Shown in pieces: positions 29,850-38,900 of a stretch of 64,000 bases of DNA. The stretch covers positions 372,001 through 436,000 of the forward strand of contig JASFAU010000001.1 in assembly GCA_039704465.1 (NCBI GenBank), read 5' to 3'. This DNA comes from Plasmodiophora brassicae. Lineage: Eukaryota; Endomyxa; Phytomyxea; Plasmodiophorida; Plasmodiophoridae. The position numbers and the translations under genes were made by a program. A model generated the notes under the pieces. That model searched no databases. It worked only from the letters and a program-made list of their open reading frames with translations, and was not told where the DNA came from. The number at the start of each line of letters is the position of its first letter. The stretch's first letter is position 1.

Positions 29850-30570
29850 CATCTGGGCTGACTAAGGTCCGCGTTCTCCTTGCGGAGGCGCGCGTTCTCC
29901 TCCTTCAGCGTCCTGTTCTCCTCGATCAGCTGCTTGATGCGATGGTGCAGCGCCGCCTGTTGGGACGCCACCCTGTGCTCAGACGGGCGCTAGGGGACGG
30001 CGCGCCGGCTCGTGCCTACCAGCATCATCAGCGGGTCGTTGCTCTGCGATGCCCTCCTGCCCTCGGTGGCCGGCGTCGCGGGCGCCACCCCCACCACCGG
30101 GCCGATGTCGGAGATCTCGAAGCGCCCCGACGACGAGACGGGCGCCATCCTGGCGGCTTGGGCGGCGGCGGGCGCTGTGCGGCACGATCGTCAGTGTGGG
30201 GGCGTGCGGTCCATATCGTCCATGCACGCTGACGAATGTCGGAGATGTGGAAGCGCCCGGCGTGCATGGACGGTCGTTTCGAGCCGTTGCCGGCGGCGGC
30301 GGCCGCGTCGCCTGTGGCCAGCGACGACGACGACGACGACGATGAGGCGGTCGTGTCCGGCGCCGGCTTAGCGCCCGAGGCGGGCGTCAGGCCACCACCG
30401 CCTGCTATGGGACGGTCAGCGACCATTGTGGTGCTGCTGGCTGGCACTGTAGCAGCACCACTGGAACTGGTCGTGCACTGCAGCGCCTTGCGCGCCTCGC
30501 TCGATGGGGCAGCAGCATCCGGCGTCGTCGTCGTCGTCGTCCCCGACCTGAGCAGGGCGATCCGTCGCAT
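29850..30570 (-). CDS. Leucine-zipper protein with two GRF-x-ISDI motifs (TSC22-like?)
   Basis: ATG 30570 opens a low-complexity region with Thr and Ser runs (encoded by a GTC repeat near 30525-30540) leading to HAGRFHISDI. A 59-nt intron (30175-30233, CTGAC branch, CACAG acceptor) joins it to a second exon carrying SSSGRFEISDIGPVVGVAP. A last exon encodes a leucine zipper, HHRIKQLIEENRTLKEENAR, ending KENADLSQPR. The zipper and its short flank resemble the TSC22 zipper (ELIExNxxLxxEN). The last junction needs either a 30-nt intron (GTAGGC..CCCTAG) or a site I did not find, so the model there is uncertain. A bZIP factor is less likely because no basic DNA-contact region precedes the zipper. 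Confidence 0.5.
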
Positions 30571-30988
30571 GTCAGTACCCAGAAGAATGGGCAATGTTCC
30601 AGAACGCTGCCCTGCACCCTACATTTGGACGGCAACCGGCGCGCGGTACTATACGATTATGACGCCGCCCGAGGGTACGCCAGACGGATCATTCGCGCCT
30701 GTTGTGTATCTCTGTGTGGTCAGGCAACACGGGCGCTGAGCTGACAGCGATGAACGACCGCTGTCGTTCGTGCGTCTCGCTGAGCGGCGGGCGCGGTCGT
30801 ACGACGAGGCCAACCGATGCCGATCGGACACGTGTGTGTGTGTGTATGTGGTGTTGTCCTGCCTCTGCGCTTCCCGAAGCGCGCCCGTCTTATCTCTGGT
30901 TAAACAGGGGAGGTTGGGCGATCGACGATCCCATTGGGGGTACGCCTGGGTCGATCGTCACCATCGACCACCGGTTCCGTCGCTAGCG
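30571..30988. repeat. Divergent spacer with a short (GT)n tract
   Basis: 418 bp between the zipper gene and SPAG6. A (GT)7 run occupies 30832-30845, and no TATA box or other gene is evident. The SPAG6 open frame extends into it upstream of the ATG but shows no coding character. Confidence 0.4.
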
Positions 30989-32533
30989 ATGACGTCGCGT
31001 TCGGTCCTGCAGGTGTTCGAGGAGTACCAGGCGGCCCGGACGACGTTCGTCCAGACGGTCGCCGAGCACGCCGTGCGCCCCGCCAACATCGAGGCGCTGC
31101 AGAACGCGGGCGTCATGGCCCTGCTGCGCCCGCTGCTGCTCGACTCGGTGCCGTCCATCCAGCAGTCGGCGGCGATCGCCCTGGGCCGCCTGGCCAACTA
31201 CAGCGAGGCGCTCGCCGAGGCCGTCGTCATGAACGAGATCCTGCCGCAGCTCGTCTACTCGCTGGCCGAGCAGAACCGGTACTACAAGAAGGCGGCGTCG
31301 TTCGTGCTGAAATCGGTGGCGAAGCACTCGCCCGAGCTGGCGCAGGCGGTCGTCGACGCCGGCGCCCTGGTCGCCCTGGTCGGCTGCCTGTCCGAGTTCG
31401 AGCCCAGCGTCAAGGAGGGCGCCGCCTGGGCGCTGAACTTCATCGCCCGGCACAACGCGGACCTGGCCCAGGTCGTCGTCGACGCCGGCGCCGTTCCACA
31501 GCTCGTCCTGTGCCTGCAGGAGCCCGAGCTGGGCCTGAAGCGCATCGCCGCGTCGGCGCTGGCCGAGATCAGCAAGCACTCGTCGGAGCTGGCCCAGGCC
31601 GTCGTCGACAGCGGCGCCGTGCAATTCCTGGCGCCCATGATCCAGCACCAGGACGGCAAGCTGAAGCGGCAGGTCTGCCTGGCGCTGTCGCAGGTCGCGA
31701 AGCACAGCGTGGACCTCGCCGAGGTCATCGTCGAGGCCGAGGTGTTCCCCAAGGTGCTCGTCTGCCTCAAGGACCTCGACCTGGTCGTCCGGAAGAACGC
31801 GGCGACGCTGATCCGCGAGATCGCCAAGCACACGCCCGAGCTGGCCAAGCTGATCGTCAATGCCGGCGGCCACGCCGCCATCATCGACTACATCACCGAG
31901 ACGAAGGGCAACACGAGGTTGCCGGGCATCATGGCCCTCGGGTACATCGGCGCCTTCTCGGAGACGCTGGCGCTGGCCATCATCGTCCACCAGGGCATCC
32001 TGCCGCTGAAGGACGCGCTGGTCAACGAGCCCGAGGCGCACGTCAAGGCGGCCGCCTGCTGGTCGCTGGGGCAGATCGGGCGGCACACGCCCGAGCACGC
32101 CAAGGCGCTGGCCAAGGCCGACGTGTTCCGCCGCGTCATCCAGACGTACGTCGACGCGAGCAGCAAGACGGACGAGGGGTCCGCCGACCTCAAGGCCAAG
32201 GCGCAGCGCGCCATCAAGACGGTCGTGCAGAAGTGCACGCACACGCCCGCCCTGGAGCCCCTGCTGCACGAGTCGCCGCCCAAGATCATCAAGTACATCG
32301 TGCAGCAGTTCGCCAAGGTGCTGCCGAACGACCCGCCGTCGCGCAAGTCGTTCGTGCAGAGCGGCGGCCTGCAGAAGGTCCAGGAGCTGAAGGCCGACGA
32401 CAACAGCAAGCTGCAGTCGTACATCAACACGATCAACAGCTGCTACCCGGTCGAGATCGTCCAGTACTACTCGCCGAACTACTCCGAGACGCTCCTGAAG
32501 AAGCTCGACGTCTTCGAGACGCAGAAGGCGTGA
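30989..32533 (+). CDS. SPAG6: SPAG6/PF16, armadillo-repeat central-pair protein
   Basis: Stabilises the C1 microtubule of the axonemal central pair. ATG 30989 gives 514 residues, close to the 509 of animal SPAG6, without introns. The start SVLQVFEEYQAARTTFVQTV and tandem armadillo repeats (for example LAQAVVDAGALVALVGCL, ALNFIARHNADLAQVVVDAG) are diagnostic, as are ILPLKDALVNEPEAHVKAAA and the C-terminal ELKADDNSKLQSYINTINSC and YYSPNYSETLLKKL. The coding sequence is extremely GC-rich at third positions, suggesting high expression. Confidence 0.96.
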   Translation: MTSRSVLQVFEEYQAARTTFVQTVAEHAVRPANIEALQNAGVMALLRPLLLDSVPSIQQSAAIALGRLANYSEALAEAVVMNEILPQLVYSLAEQNRYYKKAASFVLKSVAKHSPELAQAVVDAGALVALVGCLSEFEPSVKEGAAWALNFIARHNADLAQVVVDAGAVPQLVLCLQEPELGLKRIAASALAEISKHSSELAQAVVDSGAVQFLAPMIQHQDGKLKRQVCLALSQVAKHSVDLAEVIVEAEVFPKVLVCLKDLDLVVRKNAATLIREIAKHTPELAKLIVNAGGHAAIIDYITETKGNTRLPGIMALGYIGAFSETLALAIIVHQGILPLKDALVNEPEAHVKAAACWSLGQIGRHTPEHAKALAKADVFRRVIQTYVDASSKTDEGSADLKAKAQRAIKTVVQKCTHTPALEPLLHESPPKIIKYIVQQFAKVLPNDPPSRKSFVQSGGLQKVQELKADDNSKLQSYINTINSCYPVEIVQYYSPNYSETLLKKLDVFETQKA

Positions 32534-32599
32534 CGGGCGGGCCCCCACACCCCACCACCACACTACAAACACGGGATACACCTAACATCGTGCTGGGGT

Positions 32600-33740
32600 T
32601 CACTGCGGACGCGCCAGCACGTACAGGTCGTGGTCGGCGTGCAACGTGCAGATGATGCCGTCCCGGTTGGCATGGGCGGCATCGGCCCCGTACCGCAGGT
32701 CGTCGCCGTACACGTCGGTCAGGCGCCCGCCGACCGCACGAAGGATCGCGTCCGGCGCACAGGAATCCCACTTCTTCGTGCCGGGTCGCGGGTACAGGTA
32801 CGCGTCCGCAAGGCCTGCCATTGCCAGTAGGCGTCAGGGGACGCGCCCTCCCGAACGCAGAGCACATGCGACAGACCGTCGATGACCAGGACGGCTTTGT
32901 GACCACAGCCTCCGGCCTGGACGATCCGCGCCGGCTGTGGGTTCAGGTTCGCGAAATACGCTGCCAGGGACGCGTCGAAGTGGGACGACGACGTCACGAC
33001 GACGTTCTCGCTCGCACCTGTTTGACGTCGGCGCTCAGCGATCGTCACCGTCAGCAACGCCATGCGGGTCGGACGAACGTTTCCTGGGTTGTGCCGGTCG
33101 CTGCGAGTGATCCGGGTGGCCGACGGCCGCGTACAGCGTGCGACCGTTGAACGGCTCGTGGATGACGCCGAACGACGCGCTGCCGTCGACGGCAACGCCA
33201 ATCAAGACGGACACCGACTCCAGGTTGTCCTTGGTCAACTCGGTCGTCCCGTCGACCGGGTCCACCCAGACGCAGACCTGGCTGTCCGCGCGAACGCCCA
33301 GGTTCGCCGGCCACCTGTCGGCCGCGAACTAAACGACACGCGGTTCAGGAGCGGCCACGATACGGAACACGATGGACGCGCGTCCCAACATATTCCAGCG
33401 TCTCGTAGCGTTCGGGAAGTGTGGGCGGGAGGTCAACGTGCGCGCTGTCCACTTGGTCCTCCTAGGGCGCGCTCGACGATCAGCAAGCGGGCAAGGCGGG
33501 CGAACGGGCGCAGGATCGCACCTCTCCGATAACGACGAGGGATGGGAACTGGCGTCGCAGCCCGCCGACGATGAGCGCCTGCGTGCGCTTGTCGGCCTCG
33601 GTCGACGGGTCGAACTCGCCGGTGCCGGCGCCCTTATCGACCGTGTTGAGCTTGCCGCTGTCGACGACGGCCCGGACGACGTCGCCGCCCGCTTCCGCCA
33701 GGTAGACGCACCATCTCGACAAGGCGCCGACGTCGATCAT
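32600..33740 (-). CDS. BPNT1: 3'(2'),5'-bisphosphate nucleotidase (BPNT1/HAL2 family)
   Basis: Mg2+-dependent phosphatase that turns PAP into AMP in sulfate metabolism. Five exons: 33522-33740, 33390 (or 33378)-33461, 33079-33328, 32877-33017 and 32600-32814. Introns include 33462-33521, 33018-33078 (61 nt) and 32815-32876 (62 nt, CCTGAC branch); phases agree throughout. Metal-site motifs are present: the IGE-ED pair across intron 1, VWVDPVDGTTELTKDNLESV and TKKWDSCAPDAILRAVGG, with VLIGVAVDG and VLVIDGLADAYLYP in family order. Related inositol monophosphatases lack the KKWDSCAP spacing, which supports BPNT1. About 379 residues. Confidence 0.88.
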
Positions 33741-34164
33741 CCGCGGACCTCCTGCGACGCAACCAACGCCAATGTGGCTGATGACGTCGATCCAACCCAC
33801 CAGACGGCGGAAACACGTTCGCCCTGGACCGCAACGGTGGTATCGAGGAGCCACAGGGTGCAGGTCGGCAGCGGAGGCGCGAACAAGACGGATGCTGTGC
33901 GTCCTGCAGCCACGACCGATTTAGGGCGGATTCAATGACTGTCGGTGCACCTTGTTCCGCTGCTCGCGACCGTGTCAGACCTTCGAACATACTGAGTAGG
34001 CAATGAAACCCAACGAGCTGTATTCACAAGCCAGATTCGACATTGCGACGACGCGACGAAAGGGAAGCGATAATGGAATATGACGGAAATCTTGAAGGTC
34101 GTGTGACGGGGAAACGCCCAATTCCAGGTCACGTTGCGTTCGCAGTTGTTGATGTCCGCGCGAA
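33741..34164. other. Spacer of 424 bp
   Basis: Between BPNT1 and AASDH, both on the minus strand. It should hold the BPNT1 promoter and AASDH 3' flank. GC drops relative to the genes. No supported ORF, RNA or repeat. Confidence 0.4.
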
Positions 34165-37100
34165 TTACGACAATTGCAGGGCATGCAGGCAATCGTCTCG
34201 GCAGCCGATGAAGATGACATCGCCTGCGACAACCGGAGCCGAGTAGACTTCTGCAGGAAGGTGCCATGTCGATCGCACGGAGGCCAAGCCCCCATTCCTT
34301 GTTTCAATAAGGAAAAGCTCGCCCATCGTCGAACTCGTACAAAGAGACTGTGGTCCAATGACAACAGATTGATGCAGTAACGACCCGGTCTGGGACAACC
34401 ATCTCCAACGCTGCTTGCCACTATCAACTTGCAGGGCAAGCAGAATTCCTTCGCGGCATGTAATGACAACATCCTGTCCGTCCTTCCGGTTCATCACCAG
34501 GGGGTCTGCAAATATGGAGCAACCGACACGGACTGACCAGATAGACGACCCATCTAAGAGAGACATGGCACGAACGCTGCCGGCAACATCGGCAACGATG
34601 GCGACGTTTTGGTGCAGATCGTTCCCCACCGACGATACTAGACAAGGCGATCCGAAGATAGGGTCCCCCATAGCGGTTTCCCATTCGAGTAGCGGGCACT
34701 CATTCCCGTTGTACTTGAATGCAAGGACGTGGCCACGAAGCGACGCTAAAACGATCAGACGAGCATCATGGCACACAGACGGTGATGATCGAAGTGGGCC
34801 GCCACCAGAAACCTTCCAGACAACTCGGCGCTTGCAGGGATCCAGACAGTACATATGCCCATCGTAGCAGGCCACCAGAAGACACGTACCGACTTGGAGA
34901 GCGCCTGCCTTAATTTCCGTCCCAATGTCGCACTGCCAAACAGGCGATCCGTTCGCCAACGATAAGCAGTATACAATGCCATTTCTTCCGGATATAACGA
35001 CGTACTTGTTCAGGTACAACGAGCATGGCGACTCAAACCGAGTCGGCCTATAAACACGCCAGAGCGTCTCGCCAGTAACAGTTGAGGCGCACAGAACAAC
35101 GCCCGAGTGCGACCCGACAATGACAAGAGATGATGTCGTGGGTCCGGTTGTTGTAACAACCAAGGGTGTCGCATCGACACAACGACCGGTATCAATTTTC
35201 CATCTGGGAACAATCGACTGGACAGGTGATGGAAAGTCTTTTGGAATCGCCAACGCCACATTCAACTCAGCAGTACGGCCGGATTTATAGCGAGGGTCAT
35301 AGGTGACGTATGGCAACTGCTCGCTAATCTGTGCATAATCGCGCTTCCTCGACATCGAGATAGACGACTTCAGGAGACGCTCAAGAGCACGGACTGTACG
35401 ATTATCTCCAAAATCACTGACACGAATGCAGGTCCTCATTCCTAAGGCTTGTTGAATGAGAGCAGCGGCATGCGATGCAGCGAGTGAATCCAATCCGAAC
35501 TTCATGACGACATCGTCATCGTATCCGATTTGACTTGGATCAACATGCAAAGCTTCCGCAATAGATTTTACGACGGCATCAGCAACTGGACTACCAGGGA
35601 CAACAGCAGCAGAGACATCATGGGCGCTTCCGGCCAGCGTCACTTTGGCGCAGAGCATGTCGCGAATCGCGGGCATGTCTGGCTTCCCGCTTATCGTCAG
35701 CGGCATATCCTGCGCCATGGCCCAAACGGTAGGCACCATGAACGGTTGAAGACGACCCGCGCACCACGAACGTAGCTCAGCTTCTGAAACATTGGCGTTT
35801 GATAAAGTACAGATGAAAGCGGCAAGGAAAGATTGTTCGGATGAAGGCGTGAGAGCAACCGCCCGGCTGACATTGGGATGGGAATGCAAGCATGCTTCGA
35901 TATCGTCGAAGTGAACCCAGCGTCCATGGTGTTTAGCAGTGCGGCAACGTGACGCCCGTCCCAAGTAATATGCGAGGCCGGCGTCGTCGACGATGATGAT
36001 ATCCCCTGTGCGAATACAAGTACCAGGAGAGACGACGTCACCAGAAGAGCCGAGTGTACGAAGCGAGACAGAATCGGGAACGACGGTCGGGAACGGCCCG
36101 CCTAATCCTTCTCCCGACACCTGTACTCCGCTAAGCACCAGTTCGAAACCCTCGTCGATATGGTCTGCGACTGAGCATAGCAGCAAGTTTCCGGGAATAA
36201 CATATCCGATTGGGCACAGCGGTGATTTCGTGGTATCCCAATCGCAATGAGGGTCCCCACCACATCCAGTAGGAACACTCATGAAGCGGGACCATTCGAA
36301 GAATAGCGAGTCACCAGTGGCTTCGGTGCTACCGTACAGGTTAAGAAGTATTGTCCCTGGGGATGCGCGACGCAGGGAGGCAGCAAGGCAGAGGTCAAGT
36401 GGTTCGCCACTGGAGATTAGCAGATGGAGGTGACTGGGTCGAGGTCCCCGATTCCAGCACAGCCTCAGCAGCGAGCGTAGAACCGACGGAATCGAAACGA
36501 ACCTCGATACTCGGCACTGACGGAGGGTAGAATCAAGAAGAGCAACGTCGCAGCACGCAGCAGGGTCGACAACGACGAGGACGATCCGATGTAGAAGTCG
36601 ACCAAGGATTTGCCACAACGCATCCACAAAGACGAACGGAGTCGTCCATGCCAGCCGGTCGTCCGCCGTGAAAGGGTACGCCTCCCACATCCACCTGAAG
36701 CGATTGTGGACACCCGCCCACGTAATAATGCAACTCGATGGCATGGAGCTAGTCGACCCCGATGTGAACAAACAGCAACATTCAACATCGTCAATGACAG
36801 CAGCTGATGACGCTGAGGTACTTTGAAGAAGTTCCGTTCGCATTGAAGACTCCTTGCACGAGATCGCAATAATCGTCACATGGGGAAATCGCGTGCACCA
36901 ATCTTCAACGCGGTCTGAAGCCGAGATGAACAGCATATCAGCACGGGACTCCTCCAGCATGCGGGCAACAGTTCGCGACCCCGGATCCAAGGGCAACGGG
37001 ACGAACGACACCGACGTGCACTGAAGACACGCGAGGACGACAGCGACCGCTTCCGCGCATCGGTCCAGCGCGAGGGCGACGCGACGGCCGCCCCCGATCG

Positions 37101-37287
37101 CAACCTGCAGCTCCCGCGCCCATCGATCCAAAACGCAAAATGGCACTGCCGACTGGCCGGGCACGTCGAGTGCAGGCCGGGAGCTGCCGGAATGTCTTCG
37201 CCATAACGCCGCTAGCGCCTGACGGGCGCACATTCCACTGGCGCGGCAACTGCGCCACCAGGCAGTTCGGTCAATACTGAACAGCAT
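34165..37287 (-). CDS. AASDH: AASDH/ACSF4-like: adenylation domain, carrier domain and PQQ-type propeller
   Basis: Multidomain enzyme like animal ACSF4-U26, thought to activate an amino or fatty acid onto its own carrier. One intronless frame of about 1040 residues. The adenylation domain spans roughly 10-545, with the P-loop-like CLFTSGSTSSMPSS, LYGSTEATGDS and RTGDIIIVDDAG. The carrier domain has MKFGLDSLAASHAA, with the Ser that takes phosphopantetheine. Residues about 680-1040 are repeated beta-blades of PQQ-dehydrogenase type (VVGSHSGVVLCAST-like units, ending SAPVVAGDVIFIGCRDD). A minus-strand CATATAAG lies at 37313-37320, so ATG 37287 (alternative 37311 or 37233) was preferred over starts inside the TATA-like site. 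Confidence 0.9.
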   Translation of the reverse strand: MLFSIDRTAWWRSCRASGMCARQALAALWRRHSGSSRPALDVPGQSAVPFCVLDRWARELQVAIGGGRRVALALDRCAEAVAVVLACLQCTSVSFVPLPLDPGSRTVARMLEESRADMLFISASDRVEDWCTRFPHVTIIAISCKESSMRTELLQSTSASSAAVIDDVECCCLFTSGSTSSMPSSCIITWAGVHNRFRWMWEAYPFTADDRLAWTTPFVFVDALWQILGRLLHRIVLVVVDPAACCDVALLDSTLRQCRVSRFVSIPSVLRSLLRLCWNRGPRPSHLHLLISSGEPLDLCLAASLRRASPGTILLNLYGSTEATGDSLFFEWSRFMSVPTGCGGDPHCDWDTTKSPLCPIGYVIPGNLLLCSVADHIDEGFELVLSGVQVSGEGLGGPFPTVVPDSVSLRTLGSSGDVVSPGTCIRTGDIIIVDDAGLAYYLGRASRCRTAKHHGRWVHFDDIEACLHSHPNVSRAVALTPSSEQSFLAAFICTLSNANVSEAELRSWCAGRLQPFMVPTVWAMAQDMPLTISGKPDMPAIRDMLCAKVTLAGSAHDVSAAVVPGSPVADAVVKSIAEALHVDPSQIGYDDDVVMKFGLDSLAASHAAALIQQALGMRTCIRVSDFGDNRTVRALERLLKSSISMSRKRDYAQISEQLPYVTYDPRYKSGRTAELNVALAIPKDFPSPVQSIVPRWKIDTGRCVDATPLVVTTTGPTTSSLVIVGSHSGVVLCASTVTGETLWRVYRPTRFESPCSLYLNKYVVISGRNGIVYCLSLANGSPVWQCDIGTEIKAGALQVGTCLLVACYDGHMYCLDPCKRRVVWKVSGGGPLRSSPSVCHDARLIVLASLRGHVLAFKYNGNECPLLEWETAMGDPIFGSPCLVSSVGNDLHQNVAIVADVAGSVRAMSLLDGSSIWSVRVGCSIFADPLVMNRKDGQDVVITCREGILLALQVDSGKQRWRWLSQTGSLLHQSVVIGPQSLCTSSTMGELFLIETRNGGLASVRSTWHLPAEVYSAPVVAGDVIFIGCRDDCLHALQLS

Positions 37288-37312
37288 CACATTGGAACAA
37301 CCTTCCAGCATA

Positions 37313-37320
37313 CTTATATG
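37313..37320 (-). promoter_or_regulatory. TATA-like element upstream of AASDH
   Basis: CATATAAG on the minus strand lies 26-33 bp upstream of the preferred AASDH start codon at 37287. It sits in the 200-bp divergent spacer shared with the PAQR gene. Confidence 0.35.
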
Positions 37321-37504
37321 CACGATCTGTGATCCAGCTTGGGTGAACCGTCCCCATCAAAGAGTTGATCCAGACTTCTGTCTGGATCAGATTCAAACTG
37401 AATGTCGGATCGGGTACTCTTCGGATCGACACGAAGACTGTTGGAGGTATATCGTTCCAGTAGGTGTGTACGTGTGGCTGTTGTTGTTGGCACTGGATAC
37501 TGTG

Positions 37505-38774
37505 ATGAAGAAGCACGGGATGGACGGGGAGCGGTCACCATCGCCGCGGTCGCATACTCGGATGTTCTTCGCGGCAGATGGCGGGATCGTTGAAGTGCGA
37601 ACGTCAACAGACACGTCGCCAACTCACAAGCAGAGAGCGGAATCTACCCGCAAGTGGCCACCTCACGTTGCGAAGAATAGGTCAGCCCCAGAAGACGACC
37701 ACGTCTTACAGAACTGTCGCCAACACACACGGACAGGTATATCGCTCGTGGGTTCAGTATCCACGAGGGCTACTGGCACAAGCTTGCAGACCTGCACACG
37801 TTTGACAACGAGACAATGAATATCATCAGCGCCATTGTTGGATTCGCTCCAAGGTGACCCCAATAAGTGCCATATCATCCGACCGCGTCCTCATCGATGC
37901 TTGAAGTGCGCTGCTGGTCTTGAACCTCGCGTCGATGCCTTCGATAGATGGTTTCAATCCCAATGGACTCTACATGTCCATTGCGTTATTCGCCTGCAAT
38001 GCGCTGATCGTCGCCGGTTACCATGCATTCCTATCCATTCCACATCACTACAGCATTTGGTCAGCCGGGGATCTGATCGGTAAACGTGCCCTACAGCTCG
38101 GTTCCTCATCAGCATCTAATCGTTGTTGACAGGGATCAACCTCGCCATTATGGCACTGTCCCTGTGTCTCCAGTATTACGGATTCCAGTTAACGAATCTG
38201 TCCTGGCAGGCGGAATTCATCCTTGTTGTTTGTGCAATTGCTGCAACATCAGCGTTCTGTGCAGTCTACCGGTCAGCTGGCAGGCAACTTTATGAAGCTG
38301 AGCGGGTGCTTAAACACGAACGACCCAGGGTAATGGATGGCCGGGACGGGCTTTTGTGGCTCCAGGGGGTCAACATCATCTGCGTCATTATATTCGTTAT
38401 TCCAACCCATATTCTGCATACGCCGAAGACGCCTAGAGGTTTGCCACGGACGGATGTCGAACATTTCCCACCCCTCTGACCACGTGTGCTATACCCACAG
38501 GTGATCTGTTCCTCTTCCTGCTCATTGCAGGCGCAGTGATACACGTTCTCAAGATCCCCGAACGGCTCGTCCCACACCGGTTTGACCTTTTCGGGCACTC
38601 GCACATGTGGTGGCACCTAGGTCCAGCGCCTGATCCGTGCCGCACCTGTTGCCGTTTCTAACCACCTGCTCGCAGCCTACAGCATCGCGTACTATGCGTT
38701 CTTTACGAACATGTTTGTCATCAAGACAGGACGGGCTGACCTGCTCTGGGACCACGAACTGATATTCCATTAGC
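37505..38774 (+). CDS. PAQR-family (progestin/adipoQ receptor, hemolysin III-like) membrane protein
   Basis: Seven-helix membrane receptor or ceramidase-like protein. Diagnostic segments read across several exons: YIARGFSIHEGYWHKLADLH, then FDNETMNIISAIVGF (motif A, equivalent to HNETxNIWTH), helices MSIALFACNALIVAGYHAF, INLAIMALSLCLQYYGF and FILVVCAIAATSAFCAVYRS, and the motif C block VPHRFDLFGHSHMWWHL with the metal-binding His residues. The final intron (55 nt, TTCTAACC branch) joins WHL to AYSIAYYAFFTNMF and the TAG lies at 38772-38774. The 5' exon is tentative: ATG 37505 opens a basic, disordered leader, but I could not find splice sites that connect it in frame to YIARGF. Confidence 0.75.
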
Positions 38775-38900
38775 GTCGCACGTCCTTCCATACTCCCTCT
38801 TTGTGATAAATGACGCAGCTTCAATTCACAGGCGTGAGAGGTAAGGGGACATTGCAAAAACGTCCACGCGTGCCACTCTTCCGAAGCGTCGCTTCGCGAC

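Noticed and set aside
30983..32581. 532-codon minus-strand ORF opposite SPAG6
   Set aside because: Antisense shadow caused by extreme third-position GC in SPAG6.
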